DNA from: Porticoccus sp.
GTDB taxonomy: Bacteria > Pseudomonadota > Gammaproteobacteria > Pseudomonadales > Porticoccaceae
DNA: 53,525 nucleotides
Direction of reading: 5' to 3'
Assembly: GCA_002733125.1 (NCBI GenBank)
Contig: NVUM01000003.1
Span: 62,424 to 115,948, forward strand
In this document: positions 36,461 to 45,114 of the stretch, piece after piece
Numbering within the stretch: position 1 is the first letter of the stretch
Layout of the letters: each line of letters opens with the position of its first letter
Notes under the pieces: generated by a model
What the model was told of the DNA's origin: nothing
Seen by the model: the letters and a program-made list of their open reading frames with translations, nothing else
Database searches by the model: none
Position numbers and translations under genes: made by a program

Positions 36461-36874
36461 ATGAAAAAAGGTATATTCGTTACCTTGTGTGCGTCACTGC
36501 TGATGAGCGCCAACCTGTACGCAAACGATAAAGAACTCCATCTCTGCAGGTATGTTCATATCTATCAGATAGCAACCGGCTCAGGTGTCAGCACGGATGG
36601 TGGCGACCTGGAAATAACCATTGATGGTGATAATTTCCGGCTTCATGGTGATAACAAAGATGCATCGGGAACCTTTGATCTCAAGATAACAGAACAATCA
36701 GGCCGGAGTATCACTGCCAAAAATGAGTCAATGATGTTCATTCTGAAGCCTCTTACCGGTGACTTCATGCTTAACACCGGCATCGGAGAATTCGGATTTA
36801 ATGTCAACCAGGGGGGCCATAAAGGCCGTCAGATGCGGTACGCCGGCAAGTGTGAGCGCGTCAAAAACTTCTGA
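36461..36874 (+). CDS. Small secreted hypothetical protein
   Basis: A 137-residue protein from ATG 36461, which opens a clear signal peptide: MKKGIFVTLCASLLMSANLYA, cleavage before Asn-Asp. The longer frame from 36281 would bury this and is rejected. The mature part has two Cys (HLCRYVHIY and YAGKCERV), one near each end, that could form a disulfide closing a beta-rich fold. Family not recognised. AAAGG lies about 10 bases upstream. Convergent with uvrB. Confidence 0.7.
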   Translation: MKKGIFVTLCASLLMSANLYANDKELHLCRYVHIYQIATGSGVSTDGGDLEITIDGDNFRLHGDNKDASGTFDLKITEQSGRSITAKNESMMFILKPLTGDFMLNTGIGEFGFNVNQGGHKGRQMRYAGKCERVKNF

Positions 36875-36912
36875 GGAAGAACCGATGGGCAGCAATGTCC
36901 GTCAGGCAATAG

Positions 36913-38931
36913 TCAGGCAATACCGTCCGCCAATCGCTTGAGCTGGCCCACTTCGTCCCGTAGTCGGGCCGCCTCCTCAAACTCCAGGTTCTTGGCGTGT
37001 TCGAACATCTTGTCCTCCAGTGCCGCTATCTGACGCCACACATCACCGCTGCTGACTATCGGCCTGTCCTTGAGTGACTGATAAGTGGCCTGCGCATCCG
37101 CCACCTTGCGTCCCCCTTTACCGGGGATCATTCGGGCTCCTTCCATAATATCCGCCACCGATTTATAGATGCCCTTGGGTGAAATACCGTGGGCCAGATT
37201 ATGGGCAATCTGCTTGTCCCGACGACGTTCGGTTTCATCCATGGCCCGCTGCATCGAGCCGGTAACCTTGTCCGCGTAGAGAATGGCGCGGCCCGCCACA
37301 TTTCGCGCCGCCCGGCCAATGGTCTGGATCAGCGACTGCTCGGAGCGCAAAAATCCCTCCTTATCGGCATCAAAGATGGCCACCAGTGCCACCTCCGGCA
37401 TATCCAGCCCCTCCCGCAACAGGTTGATACCCACCAGCACATCAAACTCACCGAGCCGGAGGTCGCGGATAATTTCCACCCGCTCCACCGTTTCAATATC
37501 TGAGTGCAGGTAGCGCACCCTCACTCCGTGTTCCGCCAGATACTCGGTGAGATCCTCTGCCATCCGCTTGGTCAGCACGGTAATCAGCACGCGCTCTTCA
37601 TTGGCCACACAGCGGCTGATCTCGGAAAGCACATCATCCACCTGGGACGTTGCCGGACGAACCTCGATCAACGGATCCACCAGTCCGGTGGGCCTGACCA
37701 CCTGCTCCACCACCTGCCCCGCCTTCTCCGCTTCATACTTGGCCGGGGTAGCGGAGACAAAAATCATCTGTGGCGCCAATCGTTCCCATTCATCGAACCG
37801 CATCGGACGGTTATCCAGCGCCGAGGGTAACCGGAAACCGTACTCCACCAGGGTTTCCTTGCGCGAGCGATCACCGCGATACATGCCACCCAGCTGGGGA
37901 ATCGTCACGTGGGATTCATCAATCACCATCAGGGCATCCGCAGGCAGGTAATCGTAAAGCGTGGGCGGCGCCTCACCGGGTTCCCGGCCAGAAAGATAGC
38001 GCGAGTAATTTTCAATGCCGGTGCAGTAGCCGAGCTCCTGCATCATTTCCAGATCATAACGGGTGCGCTCGCGCAGGCGCTGCTCCTCTACCAGCTTACT
38101 AACCGAGCGCAACTGCTCCAGTCGCTCCGCCAGCTCGGTTTTGATGTGTTCCATCGCGTCGAGTATGGTCTGGCGCGGTGTCACATAATGGGATTTCGGG
38201 TATACGGTAACTCGGGGCACCCGGCCAAATACCTCACCGGTCAGCGGATCGAACATCGACAGGTTTTCCACTTCATCGTCAAATAACTCGACCCGGACGG
38301 CCTCACTGTCCGAATCCGCCGGATAAATATCGATCACATCACCCCGCACCCGATAGGTGGCGCGCTGAAATACAGCATCGTTTCGGGTGTACTGCAACTC
38401 GGCGAGGCGTCGCAGGATAACTCGCTGATCCACCCGGTCGCCCCGCACCAAGTGCAGGACCATCTTCAGGTAGGACTCAGGATCACCCAAGCCGTAAATT
38501 GCCGACACGGTCGCGACGACAATCACATCCTTGCGCTCCATCAGTGCTTTGGTAGCCGACAGGCGCATCTGCTCGATATGCTGATTGATGGAGGCGTCCT
38601 TCTCGATAAATGTATCCGATGAAGGCACATACGCTTCGGGCTGATAGTAATCGTAGTAGGAGACAAAGTACTCCACTGCATTGTCGGGAAAAAAGTCCCG
38701 AAGTTCGCCATAGAGCTGGGCCGCCAGCGTTTTGTTATGCGCCAGCACAATGGTAGGGCGCTGCACCCGGCTAATCACATTGGCAATGGTAAACGTCTTG
38801 CCCGAACCGGTGACCCCCAGCAGCGTCTGTGCCGCCAGTCCCCCCTCAAGCCCCTCCACCAGCTTCTCAATCGCCGCGGGCTGGTCGCCTGCTGGCTGGT
38901 AAGGGCTCTTGACCGTAAAGGGTTTTGACAC
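36913..38931 (-). CDS. uvrB: Excinuclease ABC subunit B
   Basis: The DNA-damage-verifying helicase-like subunit of nucleotide excision repair, 672 residues (E. coli 673). Walker A is in [15 protein letters not shown]; the beta-hairpin region is [24 protein letters not shown]. Helicase motifs include [33 protein letters not shown] and [19 protein letters not shown], and the C-terminal UVR domain is [27 protein letters not shown] -10 lies at 38973-38968 on the minus strand. I see no CTGT-N8-ACAG LexA box near it. Confidence 0.97.
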   Translation of the reverse strand: MSKPFTVKSPYQPAGDQPAAIEKLVEGLEGGLAAQTLLGVTGSGKTFTIANVISRVQRPTIVLAHNKTLAAQLYGELRDFFPDNAVEYFVSYYDYYQPEAYVPSSDTFIEKDASINQHIEQMRLSATKALMERKDVIVVATVSAIYGLGDPESYLKMVLHLVRGDRVDQRVILRRLAELQYTRNDAVFQRATYRVRGDVIDIYPADSDSEAVRVELFDDEVENLSMFDPLTGEVFGRVPRVTVYPKSHYVTPRQTILDAMEHIKTELAERLEQLRSVSKLVEEQRLRERTRYDLEMMQELGYCTGIENYSRYLSGREPGEAPPTLYDYLPADALMVIDESHVTIPQLGGMYRGDRSRKETLVEYGFRLPSALDNRPMRFDEWERLAPQMIFVSATPAKYEAEKAGQVVEQVVRPTGLVDPLIEVRPATSQVDDVLSEISRCVANEERVLITVLTKRMAEDLTEYLAEHGVRVRYLHSDIETVERVEIIRDLRLGEFDVLVGINLLREGLDMPEVALVAIFDADKEGFLRSEQSLIQTIGRAARNVAGRAILYADKVTGSMQRAMDETERRRDKQIAHNLAHGISPKGIYKSVADIMEGARMIPGKGGRKVADAQATYQSLKDRPIVSSGDVWRQIAALEDKMFEHAKNLEFEEAARLRDEVGQLKRLADGIA

Positions 38932-39011
38932 GTTTGAATCGCTCCGAATCAGTGCAGAAAACCGCGTATTATACGCCAGAAAAGACCCCAGTGACGTGGT
39001 CCCGACGGGGC

Positions 39012-39048
39012 TTGACTACCCCAAAGTCGATCTATAAGATACGCGCCT
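39012..39048 (+). promoter_or_regulatory. Promoter of tRNA-Asn
   Basis: TTGACT (39012-39017), 17-base spacer, TAAGAT (39035-39040), then ACGCGCCT at 39041-39048, the same octamer that follows the -10 of tRNA-Val (GAC). Confidence 0.8.
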
Positions 39049-39057
39049 CTTGACCGT

Positions 39058-39133
39058 TCCGCCTTAGCTCAGTTGGTAGAGCAAATGACTGTTAATCATT
39101 GGGTCGCTGGTTCGAGCCCAGCAGGCGGAGCCA
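39058..39133 (+). tRNA. tRNA-Asn (GTT)
   Basis: A 76-base cloverleaf with acceptor TCCGCCT/AGGCGGA, discriminator G and encoded CCA. Anticodon loop CTGTTAA gives anticodon GTT. D loop AGTTGGTA and T loop TTCGAGC are standard. Confidence 0.96.
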
Positions 39134-39141
39134 TATAAAAC

Positions 39142-39171
39142 AAAGGGTTGCAGAAATGCAGCCCTTTTTTT
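39142..39171 (+). terminator. Terminator after tRNA-Asn
   Basis: An 11-pair stem (AAAGGGTTGCA/TGCAGCCCTTT with one G-T pair) with loop GAAA and a T run, 9 bases past the tRNA. Confidence 0.85.
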
Positions 39172-39230
39172 ATGCCCAAAAAAACCTGCTCTGGGTAACG
39201 CCTGGGGTAACAAATAAATCAAAAACATGC

Positions 39231-39253
39231 AGACACAAAAAACCCCGATCCTG
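39231..39253. repeat. 23-bp direct repeat, left copy
   Basis: The 23 bases beginning AGACACAAAAAACCCCGATC are identical to 39786-39808. This copy forms half of the minus-strand terminator of the small membrane protein gene. Confidence 0.85.
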
Positions 39254-39269
39254 GGGAGGGAATCGGGGT
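39237..39269 (-). terminator. Terminator of the small membrane protein gene
   Basis: Minus strand: CCCCGAT/ATCGGGG 7-pair stem followed by six T, about 60 bases past the stop codon of the gene at 39330-39650. Confidence 0.75.
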
Positions 39270-39329
39270 CTGCTTGGGGGAGAAGCATTTGCTGTACTTA
39301 GTTAGTCATCGGCAGTGGCAGGAAGTTCG

Positions 39330-39650
39330 TCATGCTTCTGAATCAAGCTTCCAAACGCACTTTGTGCTATGTCCAAAGTTTTTAGCATCATCAAGAGTGA
39401 CTAATGATTGTGTCTGTTGAGTGTGTTTGAATGCAGCCAATGTGAGAAAAACACCAGCTATGAGTAGTAGGTGCGCCGCCCAAAGAATTCCAAAATGGAA
39501 TATGGAAAGAAAGGATACAGAAAATATCATTGACCACATCCAGGCCAATACTTGCATAACCCAATGCTTTGATTCCAGGTTAGCATCTTTGAGCGGGTTG
39601 TAGCGGCTATCCATAACTGAATACCAGCAAGAAGCTATAAAATCTTTCAT
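39330..39650 (-). CDS. Small two-helix membrane protein, family unknown
   Basis: A 106-residue protein, MKDFIASCWYSVMDSRYNPLKDANLESKHWVMQVLAWMW..., with two hydrophobic segments (about 33-53 and 57-77) separated by a short turn, and a polar C-terminus. GGGAG lies 7 bases before ATG and a good terminator follows, so it is probably expressed. I do not recognise the family. It is enclosed by two copies of a 23-bp sequence. Confidence 0.65.
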   Translation of the reverse strand: MKDFIASCWYSVMDSRYNPLKDANLESKHWVMQVLAWMWSMIFSVSFLSIFHFGILWAAHLLLIAGVFLTLAAFKHTQQTQSLVTLDDAKNFGHSTKCVWKLDSEA

Positions 39651-39785
39651 GTTAAACTCCCTATCAGATCATATTCTATTTACAAACAACGATACGGGTG
39701 AAATTAGATATTAGTTCACCCTTGCTGCTGAACAAGGAGGCACCGCCCCGCCCCGCTCAGTCCAGGTGATATGTACCTACCTCCA

Positions 39786-39808
39786 AGACACAAAAAACCC
39801 CGATCCTG
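39786..39808. repeat. 23-bp direct repeat, right copy
   Basis: Exact copy of 39231-39253, here without the complementary arm, so it cannot form the terminator hairpin. It lies about 70 bases before djlA. Confidence 0.85.
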
Positions 39809-39878
39809 AGGTGTGTAGTGGTCAACTGATACCGGACAATAATTTAAGTTTTTACGACCACTGACCAAGGACAAGTTA

Positions 39879-40664
39879 ATGCTCTTTGCACTTATTGTTG
39901 GCGGCCTTATCGGCTACGCCTTTGGAAAATTACCTGGCTTACTTATTGGTGCTGCCATCGCTTTTTTCCTTCTTAACTTCATGAAAGGCCACCTCATCGG
40001 CAAACTTAAGAAAATACAGACCGGCTTTTTTGAATCTGTCTTCGCGGTCATGGGTGCACTGTGCAAAGCCGACGGCGTGGTATCCAAAGACGAGATCCAA
40101 ATGGCGGAAACCATGTTTGCACGCTTCCACCTGAATGAAGACCAGAAAGCCAAAGCCAGGGCCGCTTTCAACCGTGGCAAAGCATTGGACTTTGACCTGG
40201 ACGCAGAGCTTAACCATTTCCTGCAGATCAGTGGCCGGCAACCGGCTTTACTAAAGATATTTCTACAGGTACAGGTATCCGCCGTCGCAGCTGACGGTGT
40301 TATCCACCCTGCAGAACATGAAATGCTGGTTCGCACCGCCCGAGTCCTGGGACTGCCTGAAAGCCAGGTCGATCAGCTGGAAGCCATGTTGCGTGGAGCT
40401 CATGCGGGACACACCGGCGCCGGCCCGGGTCAGCGCCCCACCACACAGCAGATCGATGATGCCTACACGGTATTGGGTGTAGCGCCCTCCGCCAGCGATG
40501 CCGAGATCAAGAGGGCATTCCGTAAACTGATGAGCGAGAACCATCCCGACAAACTGGCCGGCAAGGGCCTACCTGAAAGCATGCGAGAGATGGCGGAAGA
40601 ACGGACCCAGGAAATCAGCCACGCCTATGACGTGATAAAGGATGTCCGCAAGAAAAGCACCTGA
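39879..40664 (+). CDS. djlA: DjlA-type membrane-anchored DnaJ co-chaperone
   Basis: A 261-residue inner-membrane co-chaperone that stimulates DnaK. It has one N-terminal membrane helix with glycine motifs (LIVGGLIGYAFGKLPGLLIGAAIAFFLL), a TerB-like helical domain (about 50-165, ADGVVSKDEIQMAE and ADGVIHPAEHEML), and a C-terminal J domain (about 190-261) with DAYTVLGVAPSASDAEIKRAFRKLMSENHPDK, including HPD. Length fits E. coli DjlA (271). AAGGACA precedes the ATG. Confidence 0.94.
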   Translation: MLFALIVGGLIGYAFGKLPGLLIGAAIAFFLLNFMKGHLIGKLKKIQTGFFESVFAVMGALCKADGVVSKDEIQMAETMFARFHLNEDQKAKARAAFNRGKALDFDLDAELNHFLQISGRQPALLKIFLQVQVSAVAADGVIHPAEHEMLVRTARVLGLPESQVDQLEAMLRGAHAGHTGAGPGQRPTTQQIDDAYTVLGVAPSASDAEIKRAFRKLMSENHPDKLAGKGLPESMREMAEERTQEISHAYDVIKDVRKKST

Positions 40665-40724
40665 AAAATCAGAGCCAGCGCTGCACTTGGGTATGATGGC
40701 TGTCGCATTGACCGGCCCCAATAT

Positions 40725-41111
40725 TTAACCCAACTGCTCCCTAGTAATGTCCGTTACTTTTGAATCAGTGGTTCCAAGTCGGAGGGCAGAGGCAGACTCC
40801 AAGGGTGTCTGATACCTCAAGAATGCATGCGGCCGCCGTTCATTGCAGTCCAAGCGCCACTGGCTGATTTCCTCCCGGGCGTGAGCGAAATCCTGGAACC
40901 AATGATCATTTAGACACTTATCCCGGAATTTACCATTGAAGCTCTCAACGTACCCGTTTTGCATCGGCTCTCCGGGCTGTATCAGTTTCAGCTCAACACC
41001 ATGGCGGTAAGCCCATTGATCGAGAACTCTGCCAGTGAATTCCGGCTCTTGGTCGGTTCTTACCGTTTTCGGGTAGCCGTAATCCCCCCTTTTTATAACC
41101 GAAGTTATCAA
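40725..41111 (-). pseudogene. IS3-family OrfB transposase remnant, copy A
   Basis: A 128-codon frame covering the C-terminal half of an IS3-group OrfB integrase-type transposase: GYPKTVRTDQEPEFTGRVLDQWAYRHGVELKLIQPGEPMQNGYVESFNGKFRDKCLN (second Asp and Glu of the DDE triad), then NERRPHAFLRYQTP. The first half with the first Asp is missing, as is OrfA. It is clearly homologous to copy B at 43.5-44.0 kb. Confidence 0.85.
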
Positions 41112-41332
41112 TAGAGGGTTAAAAAATGTCTAGTTATTTGGGTAAGTCCTTACGAAATTGTTTGTGCGGTACCGAACGGACAGCAGAACGCCGTCGCTAT
41201 AATGTTCGAAAAATATGGATATGCAGAATGGGCTTATCCTAAAGCCTGGAGACTCCCAGGCATCAAAATGAGGTCCGCTCAAAGACTTCTGGGCTGAGGC
41301 CTGACTACCGCAGAAAACCAAATGGAGGCGAG

Positions 41333-42319
41333 ATGCAAGCCAATTCCTCTTGGCAGGACGCGCGTCCGGCGCTGCTTCCGTACCGCATTCCTAGCCGTGG
41401 CAAGGCGATTTGGCAGCTCATCAATACGCTGGTCCCTTACGCCGGTTTATGGTATCTGGTAATCCTCACCATCCAGCACGATTTTTCCTATTTGTGGACA
41501 CTGGCGCTCTCGGTGGTGATGGCGGCTTTTTTGGTCCGCCTTTTCATTTTGTTCCACGATTGCGTCCATGGTTCGTTTCTGCCATCAACGCGAACCAACA
41601 CCTGGACAGGGCGCCTGTTGGGGGTCCTCGTCTTTACGCCATTCGACGACTGGCGCCTCAGCCATCTTCGTCACCACGTCAGCTACGCCAATCTCGATAC
41701 CCGAGGCTTTGGTGATATCTGGACGCTCACCCTACGCGAATACAACCAGTCGCCGATGCTTATGCGTTGGCTTTACAGGCTCTACCGCAACCCGGTGGTG
41801 CTCTTGGGCTTCGGCGCCATTTTCAATTTCTTGCTCAGCAACCGGCTACCCGGTCGGAAAGTTCAGCGCAAGGAGCGTAAGAGCGTATTGTTCACGAATC
41901 TTGCTATCGTTGGCGTATTCCTGATCGCCGCACAAACGATCGGTTGGCAGACTTATTTATTGATTCAGTTGCCTGTGTTGTGGTTGGCGGGTATGGGCGG
42001 CATCTGGCTGTTCTACGTTCAGCATCAGTTCGAAGGCGGTTACTGGGCACGAAAAGATGACTGGGATCCATTGCGGGCCGCCATGGAAGGCAGCTCCTTC
42101 TACCAATTGCCGAATATTTTGCGCTGGTTTTCGGCGAATATCGGGTATCACCATATCCACCATCTCAATGCCCGAATTCCCAATTATCGCTTGCCTGAGT
42201 GTTACGAGGAGGTGCCCGCTGTGCGCGCCAAAGAGCCTTTGACCCTGCGGCAGAGCCTGCACAGCTTCCAGCTCAAACTCTGGGACGAAAACCAGCATAA
42301 GATGGTCTCCTTCCCCTAG
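41333..42319 (+). CDS. Membrane fatty acid desaturase
   Basis: A 328-residue integral-membrane di-iron desaturase with the three His boxes HDCVH (about residue 75), HLRHH (about 111) and HHIHH (about 275) and four hydrophobic spans. The pattern fits acyl-lipid or acyl-CoA desaturases (delta-12/omega-3-like group); regiospecificity cannot be read. GGAGGCG precedes the ATG. It opens a cassette bracketed by two IS3 remnants. Confidence 0.9.
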   Translation: MQANSSWQDARPALLPYRIPSRGKAIWQLINTLVPYAGLWYLVILTIQHDFSYLWTLALSVVMAAFLVRLFILFHDCVHGSFLPSTRTNTWTGRLLGVLVFTPFDDWRLSHLRHHVSYANLDTRGFGDIWTLTLREYNQSPMLMRWLYRLYRNPVVLLGFGAIFNFLLSNRLPGRKVQRKERKSVLFTNLAIVGVFLIAAQTIGWQTYLLIQLPVLWLAGMGGIWLFYVQHQFEGGYWARKDDWDPLRAAMEGSSFYQLPNILRWFSANIGYHHIHHLNARIPNYRLPECYEEVPAVRAKEPLTLRQSLHSFQLKLWDENQHKMVSFP

Positions 42320-42354
42320 CAAAAGTGGAGACCCAAGCGAAGGAGATCAGAGCT

Positions 42355-42885
42355 ATGAGCATACTGATGAGCAAGTCAAATAATCGGAAATCCGCATCGG
42401 CCTCCATCGTCATGCTTGCCGTGATACGGTACTGCATGAGGTTTAGGTACGCAGCATTTGGATTCGTTCTGGCGTTTACGAGTCTTCCCGCCATTGTCTT
42501 CGCCCAACCATCATGTCCAGGAATTCACGTGAAAATTCCGAATATTAAAAACAGCACCGGGACTGTAGCTTGCGCACTTTTCGAATCTCCAGCGGGCTTC
42601 CCTACTGAGTTTTTGCATTCAGCGACCAATATAATGATGATGAAAATTCGAGATACGAAGGCGCGTTGTAGCTTCCTGGATATTCCTCCAGGAACGTATG
42701 CGTTGGCCGTTATCCATGATGAGAATATGGATGGCAAACTCAACACCAACTTTCTAGGGGTCCCCACGGAAGGCTATGGTTTTTCAAGCGGCGCAGAGGC
42801 TACGATGAGTGCGCCTTCATTCGAGGCCGCCCGCTTTTCGTACGATGGGAAAAATCTGGATCTGATTATTAAATTGAATTATTGA
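42355..42885 (+). CDS. DUF2141 family exported protein
   Basis: A 176-residue protein starting MSILMSKSNN at 42355, with AAGGAG nine bases upstream; the longer frame from 42325 is rejected. A basic N-terminus of about 30 residues precedes a hydrophobic signal-like helix (YAAFGFVLAFTSLPAIVFA). The mature part shows the DUF2141 pattern: NSTGTVACALFESPAGFP, FLDIPPGTYALAVIHDENMDGKLNTNFLGVPTEGYGFS. It starts 36 bases after the desaturase and is likely cotranscribed. Family function unknown. Confidence 0.8.
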   Translation: MSILMSKSNNRKSASASIVMLAVIRYCMRFRYAAFGFVLAFTSLPAIVFAQPSCPGIHVKIPNIKNSTGTVACALFESPAGFPTEFLHSATNIMMMKIRDTKARCSFLDIPPGTYALAVIHDENMDGKLNTNFLGVPTEGYGFSSGAEATMSAPSFEAARFSYDGKNLDLIIKLNY

Positions 42886-43125
42886 GGGCCTCTATTGCAT
42901 TACTCAAGATGGAATTACTGGACGGTTACGGCCCTCCTATGCTCTGATCATAGGCCAAGAGTATCCATTGCACCGGAGGGAAATCCGAGTCGCCTTATTG
43001 TTCATGATCCAGAGTGCTGAGTAGAGACTGGAATTTATTGCTAGAGACTCTATATTTACTAGTGGCAATTCGATTGTTGCGTGGCAAGCCTTGGATAACA
43101 ATAAGTTAATAGGGGGTTAACCGGC

Positions 43126-43308
43126 ATGAAAGTTACATTTGATGCTAATATCTGTAAGCATTCAGGCGAATGTGTGAAAAGATCACCAGAGGTATTCAAG
43201 GTGATTGACGGCAACATGGTCATCGATACTAGTAAAGAGCCAGATGATAATATTCGAGCAACGGTTGCCAAGTGTCCCACTGGTGCTTTGAAGTGTGTTG
43301 ATGAGTAA
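43126..43308 (+). CDS. YjdI-type small [4Fe-4S] ferredoxin
   Basis: A 60-residue protein of the divergent mono-cluster ferredoxin type (Fer4_19/YjdI): ANICKHSGECVKRSPEVFKV and VAKCPTGALKC. Cys10, Cys16, Cys50 and Cys57 are candidate cluster ligands. The CxHSGxC spacing separates it from classical two-cluster ferredoxins. It could supply electrons to an oxygenase or the desaturase of the same cassette; this is inference from proximity only. Confidence 0.8.
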   Translation: MKVTFDANICKHSGECVKRSPEVFKVIDGNMVIDTSKEPDDNIRATVAKCPTGALKCVDE

Positions 43309-43454
43309 TTAGACCATGGCCCTGTCTTAGTACCGCTGATTGTCAGAAAAATCCGGCTCTGACTCCTGCTCCAAATGAGCTGAAACAGCCTGTTTTCGAG
43401 CGTAATCAAATTGCGTAGACTATCCTAGTGCGGAGTGGGGTCCGACTTGATTGA

Positions 43455-43990
43455 AGAAGATTTTCCAAGCCTCAATCCTCTGCTCGACATCAGCCAGTGA
43501 CAGGAACCAGTTTTTGTTCAGGCATCCATCCCGGAATTTACCATTGAAGCTCTCAACTTACCCGTTTTGCATCGGCTTTCCAGACTGCATGAGTTTCAGC
43601 TCAACGCCAGGCAGCACGCCGATTGATCAAGTGCTCTGGCGGTGAATTCCTGTCCCTGGCCGGTTCTTACGGCTTTCGAGTAGCCTCTGAAGGCGGCGAT
43701 GCCATCCAGCATCGTGCACCATCTGTTCACCTGATATTCCCATGGCAACATGAATATCGAGGCACTCCCTGGTAACGTCGTCCACGGTTGTCAGGCATTT
43801 GATTCTGCGACCGTTGGCCAACAAATTCATCATGAAATAGTTAGGTGCATCGGGCAGAGCCTGGGGCTGCCGTTCGTCCATAACACCCTTACGGGGCTTG
43901 CGTTTGCGGACAGACAGGCCTGTTTCCCGGTAAAGCCGATAAACCTTCTTATGATTCACCTCAGCACCCTGACGACGCAGCAATTAGTAA
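43455..43990 (-). pseudogene. IS3-family OrfB transposase remnant, copy B
   Basis: The minus strand at 43983-43627 encodes AEVNHKKVYRLYRETGLSVRKRKPRKG and FMMNLLANGRRIKCLTTVDDVTRECLDIHV, the helix-turn-helix and first Asp of IS3 OrfB. The frame is then broken, and the C-terminal region (to about 43455) follows in other frames with stops. The stretch 43540-43690 aligns base by base with copy A at 40960-41095, with scattered substitutions. Both copies face the same way. Confidence 0.8.
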
Positions 43991-44010
43991 ACGCGCCGCT
44001 AGTTAAGAGC

Positions 44011-45114
44011 TTAAGAGAATACCAACCCCAGACGTTCGGAAGCAGTCATGAGCTGTTGTTGCGGATACCAAGCAAAGCACAGGCGCATACTCGAGAGAAA
44101 TTGACCGTTGGCTGAACACATCTTACCGGGTAGATAGCTAACACCAGCTTGCCTGGCCTCATCAAGCTTTGCAGCGACGTCTCTCCCATCAACAAAACTT
44201 GCCCATAAAAAGTACCCACCGTTGGGCTTATTGATACTTATCTGGTTACCAATCGTTGACACTAGCCCATCAAAGAGCACTTCAGATCGGGCTGCATAGC
44301 TTTGCCGCAAATACTCAAGGTTCTTCTGAAATTCACCGCTGGCAATCAAGGGCCCAACCAATGCCGAAGTGACTGGTGCCAAGCCGCCACCACTTTGCAG
44401 TAACGCCGAATTCTTGAGCCTGTGAAAAATATCACCGGAACCCTGAATCCAGCCAAGCCGCAAGCCGGGTGCAAGAATTTTTGAAAAAGAGCCTACAGAT
44501 AAAACAGGCGCGTTATGGTCATAACACGCCAAAGGTGCAGGGGGTTTCTGACCAAAATAAAGCGACTGATAAACGTCATCTGCAACAACAGGGCATTGCG
44601 TTTGTGCTGCCAGCTTTACTATACCTTGCCGCCGGCTATGCGACTGCGTAATACCTGAGGGATTATGAAAGCTGGGAATTGTATAAAAAAATGCAGGCTT
44701 ATATTTCTGCATGGCCTGTTCGAGCGCCTGTAGCTCGACACCGTCTTCATCCATCGGCAATGCAACAACATTGAAACCGCGCTCTCTAAACAATTTAAGT
44801 GCGATAAAATAGCTGGGGTCTTCTACAAGAATGGTTGCACCGGATTTGCTCAACTGCGAACAAATCATATCGAGTGCATTGGACGATCCGTTCGTCAGCA
44901 ATAGCTGTTCAGCATTGACCAGCTGATCGTAATCTTCTGACAACCATGCAGACAGCGCCTGCCGGAATGTTTCGTCACCGGCCTGCTCGCCATAAGCCAG
45001 GTTTTGCTGTTCAACCGACAGTGAGCGAAACAAATCAACCGGTAACAAATCCGGATCTGGTTGGCCTACCGCCAGGTCTATAAAGTGATCAGAGCGTGTA
45101 ACCTGGGTAGCCAT
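44011..45114 (-). CDS. Class I PLP-dependent aminotransferase
   Basis: A 367-residue fold-type I aminotransferase of the 2-aminoadipate/MocR aminotransferase-domain group, without a DNA-binding domain. Seen are VGQPDPDLLP, LLTNGSSNALDMICSQL, VEDPSYF, IPSFHNPSGI, VADDVYQSL, the PLP lysine in SVGSFSKILAPGLRLGW, and a C-terminal PNGGYFLWA. The protein ends abruptly at LGLVFS, 20 bases from IS3 copy B, so the last few residues may be lost. Its ATG overlaps the stop of the upstream symporter gene (TAATG). Confidence 0.85.
   Translation of the reverse strand: MATQVTRSDHFIDLAVGQPDPDLLPVDLFRSLSVEQQNLAYGEQAGDETFRQALSAWLSEDYDQLVNAEQLLLTNGSSNALDMICSQLSKSGATILVEDPSYFIALKLFRERGFNVVALPMDEDGVELQALEQAMQKYKPAFFYTIPSFHNPSGITQSHSRRQGIVKLAAQTQCPVVADDVYQSLYFGQKPPAPLACYDHNAPVLSVGSFSKILAPGLRLGWIQGSGDIFHRLKNSALLQSGGGLAPVTSALVGPLIASGEFQKNLEYLRQSYAARSEVLFDGLVSTIGNQISINKPNGGYFLWASFVDGRDVAAKLDEARQAGVSYLPGKMCSANGQFLSSMRLCFAWYPQQQLMTASERLGLVFS

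Noticed and set aside
38930..39000. Possible LexA (SOS) box before uvrB
   Set aside because: A TATAAT box is visible but no CTGT-N8-ACAG or close variant was found.
39813..39840. Sequence resembling an IS3-type terminal inverted repeat before djlA
   Set aside because: The partner end could not be found at a sensible distance, so it is not annotated.
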